From Nesterenkonia halophila (GTDB taxonomy: Bacteria; Actinomycetota; Actinomycetes; Actinomycetales; Micrococcaceae), in assembly GCF_009467795.1 (NCBI RefSeq), contig NZ_WIAX01000011.1:1-39881 (forward strand): a stretch of 39,881 bases of DNA. The letters are read 5' to 3'. The notes beneath the pieces were generated by a model. It was not told where the DNA came from. It saw nothing but the letters and a program-made list of their open reading frames with translations, and did not search any database. Both the position numbers and the translations under genes were made by a program. Of the stretch, positions 8,094-18,554 are shown in pieces. The stretch's first letter is position 1. Every line of letters starts with the position of its first letter.

Positions 8094-8543
8094 ATGACCT
8101 CCCTCGAGCACGTGACCGTGCCCCTGCAGCGGCTCGACTCCGAGCTGCCGCCGCCGCACTACGCCCACGAGACCGATGCCGGAGCTGACCTCGTGACCAG
8201 CGAGGACTTCACCCTCGAGCCCGGCGAGCGGCGGCTGGTCGGCACCGGCGTCGCCGTCGCGGTCCCCGCCGGCTGGGTGGGGCTGGTCCACCCGCGCAGC
8301 GGGCTGGCCGTCAAGCACGGGATCACCCTTGTCAACACGCCGGGAACCATCGATGCTGGGTATCGTGGGGAGATCAAGGTGTGCCTGCTCAACACGGATC
8401 GCTCCACGTCGGTGAGCTTCCGGCGCGGAGACCGGATCGCCCAGCTGCTGCTGCAGCGCGTCGGGCGGGCGGACTTCGCGACGGTCGCGTCGCTGGAGGA
8501 CTCCGACCGCGGCGCCGGAGGCTTCGGATCCACCGGGGTCTGA
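8094..8543 (+). CDS. dut: dUTP diphosphatase (dUTPase)
   Basis: 149 residues, the usual size of a trimeric dUTPase. It hydrolyses dUTP to dUMP and PPi, which keeps uracil out of DNA and supplies dUMP for thymidylate. All five motifs are present in order: [31 protein letters not shown] with catalytic Asp87, [13 protein letters not shown], and the glycine-rich P-loop-like tail [10 protein letters not shown]. An upstream in-frame ATG at 8007 would add a 29-residue Pro/Arg-rich stretch foreign to the family, so ATG 8094 ([12 protein letters not shown]) is preferred. It precedes DUF3710 by 97 nt and may be co-transcribed with it. Confidence 0.96.
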   Translation: MTSLEHVTVPLQRLDSELPPPHYAHETDAGADLVTSEDFTLEPGERRLVGTGVAVAVPAGWVGLVHPRSGLAVKHGITLVNTPGTIDAGYRGEIKVCLLNTDRSTSVSFRRGDRIAQLLLQRVGRADFATVASLEDSDRGAGGFGSTGV

Positions 8544-8640
8544 CCGGCGTCCGGACCCGGCCGAGCATCCGCCGTGTCGTCGCGACGGCCCGGACTAGCC
8601 GGCCCAGACCAGCGAACGAAGGGATCGAGGGGAACCATCC

Positions 8641-9597
8641 ATGATCTTCGGCAGAAGGAAGAAGTCCCGGGAGGCGGAGCGTCAGGCCGAGCGCGCCGCC
8701 GTCGGCGAGGCGCGGAGCGGCGAGGCCGCCCGCGAGGAGCCCGGGACCGCCGACGCCGAGACCGCCGGTGCGACGGAGTCGCCCGCCGCCGGCGTCGTTC
8801 TGGACGCGGCGGAGTCCGCAGCGTCCGCGGAGGATCCCCCGCAGGAGGTCGCGGAGAAGGCCCCGGAGCAGCCGGCGGAATCATCCGATGAAGCCGCCGA
8901 CGCCGCCTCGGGACCCTTCGACGTCGAAGAGGTCGAGTCGACCAAGGGGTACCTCGACTTCGGTGCCCTGCTGATCCCCGCGAGCAAGGACCAGAAGGTC
9001 CGGCTCGACATCGACCAGAAGACCCGCAGAGTCGTCGCGCTGACGATCGCCGCGGGCCGAGCCAGCATCCAGGTCCAGCCGTTCTCCGCCCCGAAGTCCG
9101 GCGGCACGTGGGACGAGGTCCGCGAACAGATCCAGGACTCGGTGGTCCAGCAGAAGGGCAAGGTCAAGCAGGTCGACGGCCGATTCGGCAAGGAGATCGC
9201 CGCCCGAGTGCCCACCACGCTGAAGGACGGCCGATCGGGCTGGCGCGTGGCCCGGTTCATCGGCTTCGAAGGGCCGCGGTGGTTCCTGCGCGGCGTCGTC
9301 GGCGGCCGCGGAGCGATCGACCCGAAGGCCGCCCGCGAGGTGGAGGAGCTCTTCGCCCGGATCGTCGTGGTCCGCGGCGAGGAGCCGATGCCGCCGCGCG
9401 AGCTGCTGCCGCTGAATCCGCCGGAGGGTGCCAAGCGCGTGCCCGTGCCGCGCAATTCCGCCCAGCAGCGCGCCACCGGTGCGGGTCCGAATCCGGCCGC
9501 GGCCTCCGTCGGCCAGGGCGGCGCGGTGGGCGACGACGGCCGCTCCGTCGACGCCACGGACTCCGGCCGGCGCCCCGACGACGCCGCCGGACGGTGA
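8641..9597 (+). CDS. DUF3710 family protein
   Basis: 318 residues. The basic start MIFGRRKKSREAERQ is followed by about 80 residues of Ala/Glu/Ser/Pro-rich disordered sequence. The conserved DUF3710 domain covers about 95-265 (GPFDVEEVESTKGYLDFGAL; IQVQPFSAPKSGGTWDEVRE; WRVARFIGFEGPRWFLRGVV; LFARIVVVRGEEPMPPRELL). The tail is low-complexity. No catalytic residues are assigned to the family. The start has GAGGGG 9-10 nt upstream. It is followed after 3 nt by DUF3159 and then the RNA methyltransferase, the conserved dut-DUF3710-DUF3159 block of actinobacteria. Confidence 0.9.
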   Translation: MIFGRRKKSREAERQAERAAVGEARSGEAAREEPGTADAETAGATESPAAGVVLDAAESAASAEDPPQEVAEKAPEQPAESSDEAADAASGPFDVEEVESTKGYLDFGALLIPASKDQKVRLDIDQKTRRVVALTIAAGRASIQVQPFSAPKSGGTWDEVREQIQDSVVQQKGKVKQVDGRFGKEIAARVPTTLKDGRSGWRVARFIGFEGPRWFLRGVVGGRGAIDPKAAREVEELFARIVVVRGEEPMPPRELLPLNPPEGAKRVPVPRNSAQQRATGAGPNPAAASVGQGGAVGDDGRSVDATDSGRRPDDAAGR

Positions 9598-9600
9598 ATC

Positions 9601-10428
9601 ATGGGCCCCTCCGCACCGCCCGGCCGCTCCTCGGAGCAGCACGACCGCGACCCGCAGGAGTCCGCGCACCAGGCGCCGGACGCGCAGGCAACGCCCTCGC
9701 GCGATCCTGAGCCCGGGGCGCTGTCGGCGGCGGCCTCCTCGCTGAGCACCCGCGCCGACGGCTCGCTGGACGTGATGTCCTCAGTCGGCGGCGTGCGCGG
9801 CCTGCTCGAGGCCTCGCTGCCCTCGGCGGCCTTCCTGGTCAGCTTCGTGGTCAGCGAGGACCTGACGCTCTCGGCGGTCCTCGCCGTCGTGCTGGGGGCG
9901 GCGTTCACCGTCGTCCGGCTGATCCAGCGCGGCCCGCTGGTGCAGTCGCTGTCCGGCCTCGCGGCGATCGTGCTCTGCGCCGTCGTCGCCCAGCAGACCG
10001 GACAGGCGCGGGATTACTACCTGTGGGGCTTCATCACCAACATCGTCTACATCCTGGCCTTCTCCGTCTCCATCGCCGTGCGCTGGCCGTTCCTGGGGAT
10101 CCTCTTCGGGCTGGTGCGCGGCGAAGGTCTCGGATGGCGGCGCGAGCCGCGGCGGAGGCGCCGCTATGCGCTGGCCACCTGGATCGTCACCGCCGTGCTG
10201 GCGCTGCGCCTCGTGGTCCAGGTTCCGCTGTACCTCGGCGACCAGCTCGTCGCCCTGGGCACCAGCCGCCTGCTGATGGGTCTGCCGCTCTACGGGCTGG
10301 CACTCTGGGTGGGCTGGATGATCACCCGACCCGTCGCCGTCGAGGGGACGGTCGGCCCGTCCGCCGCGGGGAGCCCGCCGGACGCCGCACATGAGGCCTC
10401 ACATGGGGGAGAGGAGCCACGCGCGTGA
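9601..10428 (+). CDS. DUF3159 family integral membrane protein
   Basis: 275 residues. After about 60 disordered residues, the DUF3159 core has MSSVGGVRGLLEASLPSAAF and several predicted transmembrane helices (roughly 75-110, 115-135, 140-165, 190-215 and 225-240). These include the conserved YYLWGFITNIVYILAFSVSI and RWPFLGILFG segments. The family is actinobacterial; function is unknown, and a transporter or membrane-scaffold role would be a guess. Its stop overlaps the following methyltransferase start by 4 nt (GTGA), indicating translational coupling. Confidence 0.88.
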   Translation: MGPSAPPGRSSEQHDRDPQESAHQAPDAQATPSRDPEPGALSAAASSLSTRADGSLDVMSSVGGVRGLLEASLPSAAFLVSFVVSEDLTLSAVLAVVLGAAFTVVRLIQRGPLVQSLSGLAAIVLCAVVAQQTGQARDYYLWGFITNIVYILAFSVSIAVRWPFLGILFGLVRGEGLGWRREPRRRRRYALATWIVTAVLALRLVVQVPLYLGDQLVALGTSRLLMGLPLYGLALWVGWMITRPVAVEGTVGPSAAGSPPDAAHEASHGGEEPRA

Positions 10429-11891
10429 CGATGATGACCACCACCCAGGACCTGACGGGACGGATCCTGACCCTGGACGTCGGCCCGATGGCCCACGGCG
10501 GGCACTGCATCGCCCGCCACGAGGGGCGGGTGATCTTCGTGCGTCACGCCATCCCAGGCGAGGTCGTGCGCGCCAAGCTCACCGACGCCGGTCCGCAGGC
10601 GAAGTTCTGGCGCGCCGACGTCGTCGAAGTCGTCGACGGCTCAGACTATCGGCGCCGGCACATCTGGAAGCTCGCCGACTCGCTGCGGGCCCATGAGATG
10701 GAGCGGCTGCCGGTGGGCGGGGCCGAGTTCGGCCACATCACCGACCAGCACCAGCGTCGGCTGAAGGCCCAGGTCTTCCGCGACACGCTGCAGCGCATCG
10801 GCGGGATCTCGGCCCAGGACGCGGCGATGTGCCAGGACCCGGCCGACGGCGAGATCCACGTCTCCGACATCGGCACCCCGCACAGCAACGGACTGCACTG
10901 GCGGACCCGGGTGACCTTCGGCGTCGACGAGCACGGCTCGCTGGCGATGAAGCCGCATCGCAGCCATGACCTGATCGAGCTGCGCGGCATGCCGCTCGCC
11001 GTCGAGGCCATCCACGAATCGACCCTCTTCTCCGCCGACTTCTCCGGCGCCCGGCGCGTCGAGGCGGTCGCGCCCGGCGGCGCCGAGCCGGTGGCCCTGG
11101 TCGTCCATGCCGACGCCGAGCGGGCCGCCGACGGGGCGCTGGCCGAGCGGATGCGCCGGCTGGCCGCCGCGGATGCCCGCATCGGTTCGATCGTGCTGGC
11201 CCTGGCCCGGACCGAGGCTCCACCGCGACGCCGCGGGCGGGGTGCGCGCCGCGGCCGTGCGCCGGCTCCGACCACAGTCGTCGAGCACGAGACGGTCGTC
11301 GGGTCGCGGACGGTCGAGGAACCGCTGCCGACGCCGGTGGCCGGCCCCGAGGGGGTCCGCTCCACCGTCGCCGTGCGCCCCGAGGGCTTCTGGCAGATCC
11401 ACCGGCACGCTCCGCAGGCGCTGGTGCGCACAGTGGCCGACCTGGCCCAGGTCGAGCCCGGCGACGCCGTCGCCGACCTCTATGCCGGCGCAGGACTGTT
11501 CACCGCCTGGGCCGCCGAGGCGGTCGGTCCGCAGGGCTCGGTGCTCAGCGTCGAGGGGGCGCGGTCGTCGAGCAGCAGCGCCGCCGAGCTCTTCGCGGGC
11601 AGCCAGACGGTCACCGTGCGGCGCGCGGCGGTGGAGGCGGCGCTGGACGCGCTCTCCGGCTCCGACGTCGTGCTGCTGGATCCGCCGCGGGCCGGCGCCG
11701 GCCGCGACGTCGTCGCCGGGCTCGACGACGCCGGGCCGCGACGCGTGGTCTACGTCGCCTGCGAGCCGGCCTCCTTCGCCCGCGACGCCAAGGATCTGCT
11801 GGCCCGCGGCTGGCGCATGCGCCGGCTGCAGGTGCTCGACCTCTACCCGAACACCCACCACATGGAGTCGGTGGCGGTCTTCGAGCGCTGA
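10425..11891 (+). CDS. TrmA/RlmD-like class I SAM-dependent RNA methyltransferase
   Basis: 488 residues. The N-terminal TRAM domain (about 9-70, GPMAHGGHCIARHEGRVIFV) binds RNA. The C-terminal Rossmann methyltransferase has motif I DLYAGAGLFTAWAAEAVG (Asp351), LLDPPRAGAGRD, and catalytic Cys446 in YVACEPASFARD. The family makes 5-methyluridine in tRNA or rRNA; the exact target cannot be read here. The cysteine cluster that binds 4Fe-4S in RlmD is absent: the region reads ERLPVGGAEFGHI. An Arg-rich linker (about 265-285, PPRRRGRGARRGRAPAPT) sits before the catalytic domain. The start is GTG with GGAGAGGAG upstream, overlapping the DUF3159 stop. Confidence 0.85.
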   Translation: MTMMTTTQDLTGRILTLDVGPMAHGGHCIARHEGRVIFVRHAIPGEVVRAKLTDAGPQAKFWRADVVEVVDGSDYRRRHIWKLADSLRAHEMERLPVGGAEFGHITDQHQRRLKAQVFRDTLQRIGGISAQDAAMCQDPADGEIHVSDIGTPHSNGLHWRTRVTFGVDEHGSLAMKPHRSHDLIELRGMPLAVEAIHESTLFSADFSGARRVEAVAPGGAEPVALVVHADAERAADGALAERMRRLAAADARIGSIVLALARTEAPPRRRGRGARRGRAPAPTTVVEHETVVGSRTVEEPLPTPVAGPEGVRSTVAVRPEGFWQIHRHAPQALVRTVADLAQVEPGDAVADLYAGAGLFTAWAAEAVGPQGSVLSVEGARSSSSSAAELFAGSQTVTVRRAAVEAALDALSGSDVVLLDPPRAGAGRDVVAGLDDAGPRRVVYVACEPASFARDAKDLLARGWRMRRLQVLDLYPNTHHMESVAVFER

Positions 11892-11905
11892 GCCCGTACG
11901 GCGCC

Positions 11906-11954
11906 GACGGAGTCCGGGCCGCACGCCGGCGACGCCCGCGCCGCGGGCTCCGTC
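11906..11954 (+). terminator. Possible terminator after the methyltransferase operon
   Basis: GACGGAG (11906-11912) pairs with CTCCGTC (11948-11954) around a GC-rich loop that can fold further. There is no U-tract. It lies 15 nt after the stop codon. Confidence 0.35.
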
Positions 11955-11984
11955 GCGCGCTCCCACGCAGGTGCGACGAACGAG

Positions 11985-12204
11985 TAGGATGGTCACGGAT
12001 ACGGTTCCGACGGGCGTCTGACCAGCGGATGCGCCGGGACCGGGTCGCGCTGCTGACCCGACGCCGCAGGCTCGCCGACGAGCCGGCGCCGGGGCGACCC
12101 GGACCAGCAGGGCGCGCCGCCGGCGTCGCCCGCGGAGCTCGGAGTCGGCGTCGTCATCGACGGCGTCGGCCGTGTCAGTCCGGCAACTACATGAGGAGTC
12201 CCAC
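11985..12204 (+). promoter_or_regulatory. Promoter and long 5' leader of aconitase
   Basis: TAGGAT (11985-11990) is a candidate -10 giving a 5' leader of about 205 nt. The leader holds a 9-bp long-range pairing, CCGGGTCGC (12041-12049) with GCGACCCGG (12094-12102), and ends with GAGGAG 6 nt before the GTG start. I recognise no known riboswitch or protein-binding element. Together with the preceding terminator region this accounts for the 313-bp gap. Confidence 0.4.
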
Positions 12205-15027
<2,823 letters not shown>

Positions 15028-15047
15028 GCTGAGCGGAGCCACGAGGG

Positions 15048-15072
15048 CGTCCCGTCCCGACCGGGCGGGACG
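15048..15072 (+). terminator. Hairpin 1 after aconitase
   Basis: CGTCCCG (15048-15054) pairs with CGGGACG (15066-15072). It is the first of two consecutive hairpins in the 291-bp gap between acnA and dxs. No U-tract. Confidence 0.45.
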
Positions 15073-15087
15073 ACTGCTCGACCAGGA

Positions 15088-15128
15088 CCGCGGGGCGGTC
15101 CCGACATCGCGTCGGGGCCGCCCCGCGG
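15088..15128 (+). terminator. Hairpin 2 after aconitase, probable main terminator
   Basis: CCGCGGGGCGG (15088-15098) pairs perfectly with CCGCCCCGCGG (15118-15128), and CCCGA/TCGGG extends the stem inward. No U-tract, as usual for this GC content. Confidence 0.65.
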
Positions 15129-15306
15129 CCGTCTGCCGGGACCTCTCGGCGACGACCTGAGGCTGTTCCTCTCGCCGGCCGCTGACGCGCGACTGCACAC
15201 CTGATGTGCCGCAGGACCCCTCCGCAGGCTCCCGTCATGACACACCAGGCAGGCAGACGACGGTCGCGCGTCCTCGCGGTCGTGGGACGGGTCCGGCGAG
15301 GACGGC

Positions 15307-15312
15307 TAGACT
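15307..15312 (+). promoter_or_regulatory. -10 box of dxs, leaderless configuration
   Basis: TAGACT is followed by GGGGGG (6 nt) and ATG at 15319, so transcription should begin at the start codon. The G-run could be read as a ribosome site but directly abuts the ATG. Confidence 0.6.
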
Positions 15313-15318
15313 GGGGGG

Positions 15319-17370
15319 ATGGGCATTCTGCAGACGATCCGGTCCCCGCAGGACCTGAGCCGGCTCAGCGCCGAGCAGCTGGCTCGACTCGCCGAGGAGA
15401 CCCGCGAGTTCCTGGTCAGCAGCGTCTCCCGCACCGGAGGCCATCTCGGTCCGAATCTGGGCGTGGTCGAGCTGACTCTGGCGATCCACCGGATCTTCGA
15501 CTCGCCGCGCGACTCGATCATCTTCGACACCGGCCATCAGTCCTATATCCACAAGCTGGTCACCGGCCGGGGCGACTTCTCCTCGCTGCGCCAGCAGGGC
15601 GGAATGGCCGGCTATCCGGACCGCTCCGAGTCCGACCACGACATCGTCGAGTCCTCGCACGCCTCGTCCTCGCTGTCCTGGGCCGACGGGATCTCCAAGG
15701 CCCGGGTTCTCGCCGGCGAGTCCGACCGCTGCGTGGTCGCGGTGATCGGCGACGGCGCGCTCACCGGCGGGATGTCCTGGGAGGCGCTGAACAACATCGC
15801 CGCGGACAAGGACCGCCGCGTGGTGATCGTGGTCAACGACAACGGTCGCTCCTACGCGCCGACGGTCGGCGGCATCGCCCGGCAGCTCGACGGGCTGCGC
15901 CGCGGCGTGCTGGACAAGGTGCGCACCCACCACGCCTATGAGCGCGCCATGGACGGCACCAAGCAGCGGCTGCAGCACGGCGGCGTCGTCTCGCAGATGG
16001 TCTACCGGAGCCTGCACGCCGCCAAGAAGGGCGCCAAGGACTTCTGGGCGCCGCAGGGCCTCTTCGAGGACCTGGGCATGAAGTACATCGGCCCGGTGGA
16101 CGGCCACGACCAGCAGGCCCTGGAGGAGGCGCTGACCGACGCGCGCAACTACGGCGGCCCGGTCATCGTCCACGCGCTCACCGAGAAGGGTCGCGGCTAT
16201 GCGCCTGCCCGCGCCGACGAGGTCGACCAGTTCCACACCGTCGGCAAGATCGATCCGGAGACCGGCGAGCCGGTGCACCGCGGCGCGGCCCGCTCCTGGA
16301 CCTCGGTCTTCGAGGAGGAGATCACCGCCCTGGCCGACGAGCGAGACGACCTCGTCGCGATCACCGGAGCGATGACCATCCCGGTCGGACTGAGCACGAT
16401 GGCGGCACGGCATCCGGAGCGGGTCTACGACGTCGGCATCGCCGAACAGCATGCGCTGACCTCGGCCGCAGGCCTGGCCTACGGCGGCTACCATCCGGTG
16501 GTCGCGCTGTATGCGACCTTCCTCAACCGCGGCTTCGACCAGCTGCTGATGGACGTCGCCCTGCACCGGGCCGGCGTGACGGTGGTCCTCGACCGGGCCG
16601 GGGTCACCGGTCCCGACGGGCCCAGCCACCACGGCATGTGGGACCTGTCGCTGCTGCAGATCGTGCCGGGGCTGCGGATCGCGGCGCCGCGGGACTCCTC
16701 GCGGCTGCGCGAGGAGCTGCGCGAGGCCGTCGCCGTCGACGACGCGCCGACGGTGGTCCGCTTCTCCAAGGGCTCGGTCAACGGCGAGATCGACGCGCGC
16801 GAACGCCTCGACGACGGCGTGGACGTGCTGCACGCCGACGCCGGCGAGGACGGTGCGCCGCGCTACGCCGACGACGTGCTCATCGTCTCCGTCGGGGCGA
16901 TGGCCGAGATCTCGCTGGACGTCGCCGAGCGGCTGGCCGCCCAGGGGATCGGGGCGACGGTGATCGATCCGCGCTGGGTGCTGCCGGTGCCGGAGTCGGT
17001 GATCTCGCTCGCCGCGCGCCACCGCATCGTGATCTGCGTGGAGGACGGCGTGAAGGCCGGCGGCGTCGGGTCCCGGATCCGCCAGACGATGCGCGAGGCC
17101 GGCGTGGACACCGCACTCAACGAGGTGGGCCTGCCGGTGGACTTCCTCGCCCACGGCAGCCGCGCCGAGGTGCTCGAGCGCGTCGGACTGACCGCTCAGG
17201 ACATCACTCGGGACACGGTCGAGCAGGTGATGGGCACCCGCGTGCCCTTCGCCCGCCCGCTGCCCGGCGAGGAGTCGCCCACCGGCGAGATCCCGGCCTT
17301 CCATGCGCCGCGGCCCGCGGTCGAGGGACGCGACGAGGCCGGGGACGACCGGTTCGGTCCGCGCGCCTGA
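15319..17370 (+). CDS. dxs: 1-deoxy-D-xylulose-5-phosphate synthase
   Basis: 683 residues. This thiamine-diphosphate enzyme condenses pyruvate and glyceraldehyde-3-phosphate to DXP, the entry to the MEP isoprenoid pathway (quinones, carotenoids, undecaprenol). Visible are His42 in [16 protein letters not shown], the ThDP/Mg motif [16 protein letters not shown] (from residue 144) ending VNDN, transketolase Glu376 in [11 protein letters not shown], and the third domain ([20 protein letters not shown]). The length exceeds the usual 620-645 because of a variable C-terminal tail of about 40 residues ([20 protein letters not shown]). It is probably a single-gene leaderless unit. Confidence 0.97.
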   Translation: MGILQTIRSPQDLSRLSAEQLARLAEETREFLVSSVSRTGGHLGPNLGVVELTLAIHRIFDSPRDSIIFDTGHQSYIHKLVTGRGDFSSLRQQGGMAGYPDRSESDHDIVESSHASSSLSWADGISKARVLAGESDRCVVAVIGDGALTGGMSWEALNNIAADKDRRVVIVVNDNGRSYAPTVGGIARQLDGLRRGVLDKVRTHHAYERAMDGTKQRLQHGGVVSQMVYRSLHAAKKGAKDFWAPQGLFEDLGMKYIGPVDGHDQQALEEALTDARNYGGPVIVHALTEKGRGYAPARADEVDQFHTVGKIDPETGEPVHRGAARSWTSVFEEEITALADERDDLVAITGAMTIPVGLSTMAARHPERVYDVGIAEQHALTSAAGLAYGGYHPVVALYATFLNRGFDQLLMDVALHRAGVTVVLDRAGVTGPDGPSHHGMWDLSLLQIVPGLRIAAPRDSSRLREELREAVAVDDAPTVVRFSKGSVNGEIDARERLDDGVDVLHADAGEDGAPRYADDVLIVSVGAMAEISLDVAERLAAQGIGATVIDPRWVLPVPESVISLAARHRIVICVEDGVKAGGVGSRIRQTMREAGVDTALNEVGLPVDFLAHGSRAEVLERVGLTAQDITRDTVEQVMGTRVPFARPLPGEESPTGEIPAFHAPRPAVEGRDEAGDDRFGPRA

Positions 17371-17437
17371 GGCGTCGCGAGCACCCCTGAGCCGCCGGCG
17401 GCGTCGCCGTCTGCGGACCTGCACGACTCACCATCCC

Positions 17438-17454
17438 GGGCACGACCCGTGCCC
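17438..17454 (+). terminator. Perfect small hairpin between dxs and the WGR-like gene
   Basis: GGGCACG-ACC-CGTGCCC is a 7-bp perfect stem with a 3-nt loop, followed by a C/T run (GCCCCCTCT). It ends 9 nt before the GGAGG ribosome site of the next gene, so it may be the dxs terminator or a leader structure controlling that gene. Confidence 0.45.
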
Positions 17455-17472
17455 GCCCCCTCTGGAGGACCT

Positions 17473-17976
17473 ATGCTGACGCTGAACCGACACACCGACG
17501 ACGGCGGCTGGGAGTACCGCGAAGCCTGGTTCGACGAGGAGGCCGGAGAATTCGTCGTCCACCACGGCACCGTCGGGCGCAACGGAACCATCACCGCCGA
17601 GACCGCCGGGGCGGAGCAGGCGGAGGGCCTGGTGGAGAGCTTCCGCGCCCAGTGCGCCGCGGACGGCTTCGCCGAGCCCGACCCCGCGGAGCTGATCCGA
17701 CTGGAGGTCGTCTACCCGCTGAAGGGTGCGACGCCGGGGGCCGCGGAGGAGCGCAACGTCACGCAGGTCCACACTGCGGCGCTGACCTGGCTCGCCTGGC
17801 GGGGTCTGGGGGCGCTGCAGGATCCCGAGCAGGCCGCGCGCGACGGATCCCAGGCCATGGTCATGGCACTGGACACGCTGCACCGGCGCAAGGCGACGGA
17901 GACTGTGGCCGCCGCCGTGCGCAGCACTGACGTGCAGCCGACCCGGATCCGCGTCGCCCGACGCCCGCAGGGCTGA
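17473..17976 (+). CDS. Small hypothetical protein, WGR-domain-like N-terminus
   Basis: 167 residues starting MLTLNRHTDDGGWEYREAW, with GGAGG 4 nt before the ATG. Residues 10-60 (GGWEYREAWFDEEAGEFVVH, then HGTVGRNGTITAETAG) resemble the WGR fold, a small beta-domain found in PARP-like and DNA-binding proteins, with VGRNG in place of the WGR core. Residues 62-110 contain EGLVESFRAQCAADGFAEPD and LEVVYPLKGATPGAAEERNV. The C-terminal 50 residues look helical. No catalytic motif, signal peptide or membrane segment is visible. The assignment is pattern-based and uncertain; the protein is otherwise unknown. Confidence 0.6.
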   Translation: MLTLNRHTDDGGWEYREAWFDEEAGEFVVHHGTVGRNGTITAETAGAEQAEGLVESFRAQCAADGFAEPDPAELIRLEVVYPLKGATPGAAEERNVTQVHTAALTWLAWRGLGALQDPEQAARDGSQAMVMALDTLHRRKATETVAAAVRSTDVQPTRIRVARRPQG

Positions 17977-17989
17977 GAGCCCGCAGGGG

Positions 17990-18448
17990 TCAGACCTTGA
18001 CCTCGACGGCGCCGTCGTCGGTCATCCGGGCCTCGACCGTCGGCAGCGGGCTCTGCGCCGGCCCGGAGATCACCGAGCCGTCGGCGGCGGCGAACGTCGA
18101 GTTGTGGCAGGGGCAGGTGAACTCCTCGTCGCCCGGCCCGACAGTGCAGCCCTGGTGGGTGCAGACCGAGGAGTAGACCAGCACCTCGTCCTCGGCGGAC
18201 CGATGGACCAGCAGGTCCGACTCGCCGGCCGAGGCCGAGACCGTGGTGCCGACCTCCGGCAGGGAGTCCGTCTCGACGGCGGTCCGCCAGGTCCCCGCGG
18301 CCGCGTCCGGCTCGGCTCCCGAGGAACCGGCGCCTGACCCGGAGTCCGACCCTCCGCAGGCCGAGAGGGCCAGGGCCGAGGCCCCGGCCGCGCCGACGGC
18401 GGCGTGGTGCAGGACGGTGCGACGATCGCAGCGGCAGGTGGTGTCCAT
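17990..18448 (-). CDS. Rieske 2Fe-2S lipoprotein, Tat-type signal
   Basis: 152 residues. The N-terminus CDRRTVLHHAAVGAAGASAL carries a twin-arginine motif and ends at a lipobox (LSAC), predicting Tat export of a folded Fe-S protein anchored by lipid. A Gly/Ser/Asp linker follows. The Rieske domain has both cluster motifs, CTHQGCTVG (CxHxxC) and CPCHNSTF (CxxH), then GPAQSPLPTVEARM. It is small and not the QcrA subunit of the bc1 complex; a periplasmic-side electron-transfer role is inferred. The start ATG 18448 is set by a leaderless promoter; a longer frame to 18541 runs through that promoter. Confidence 0.9.
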   Translation of the reverse strand: MDTTCRCDRRTVLHHAAVGAAGASALALSACGGSDSGSGAGSSGAEPDAAAGTWRTAVETDSLPEVGTTVSASAGESDLLVHRSAEDEVLVYSSVCTHQGCTVGPGDEEFTCPCHNSTFAAADGSVISGPAQSPLPTVEARMTDDGAVEVKV

Positions 18449-18455
18449 GGCCGCG

Positions 18456-18461
18456 AGTCTA
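18456..18461 (-). promoter_or_regulatory. -10 box of the Rieske gene, leaderless configuration
   Basis: On the minus strand TAGACT is followed by 7 nt (CGCGGCC) and ATG at 18448. GGAGGAG upstream of the -10 would not be transcribed. Confidence 0.6.
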
Positions 18462-18554
18462 CTCCTCCGGCCGGCGCCCACGCCGATGCCGCCGCCCGTC
18501 CGTCCCGCGTCCCCGGAGCGATCCGGCGACGTCCGGGGCACGTCCCGACGTCGT

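Noticed and set aside
15028..15318. A small gene between aconitase and dxs
   Set aside because: The gap is explained by two terminator hairpins and the dxs promoter; the frames in it are Arg/Pro-rich and lack a ribosome site.
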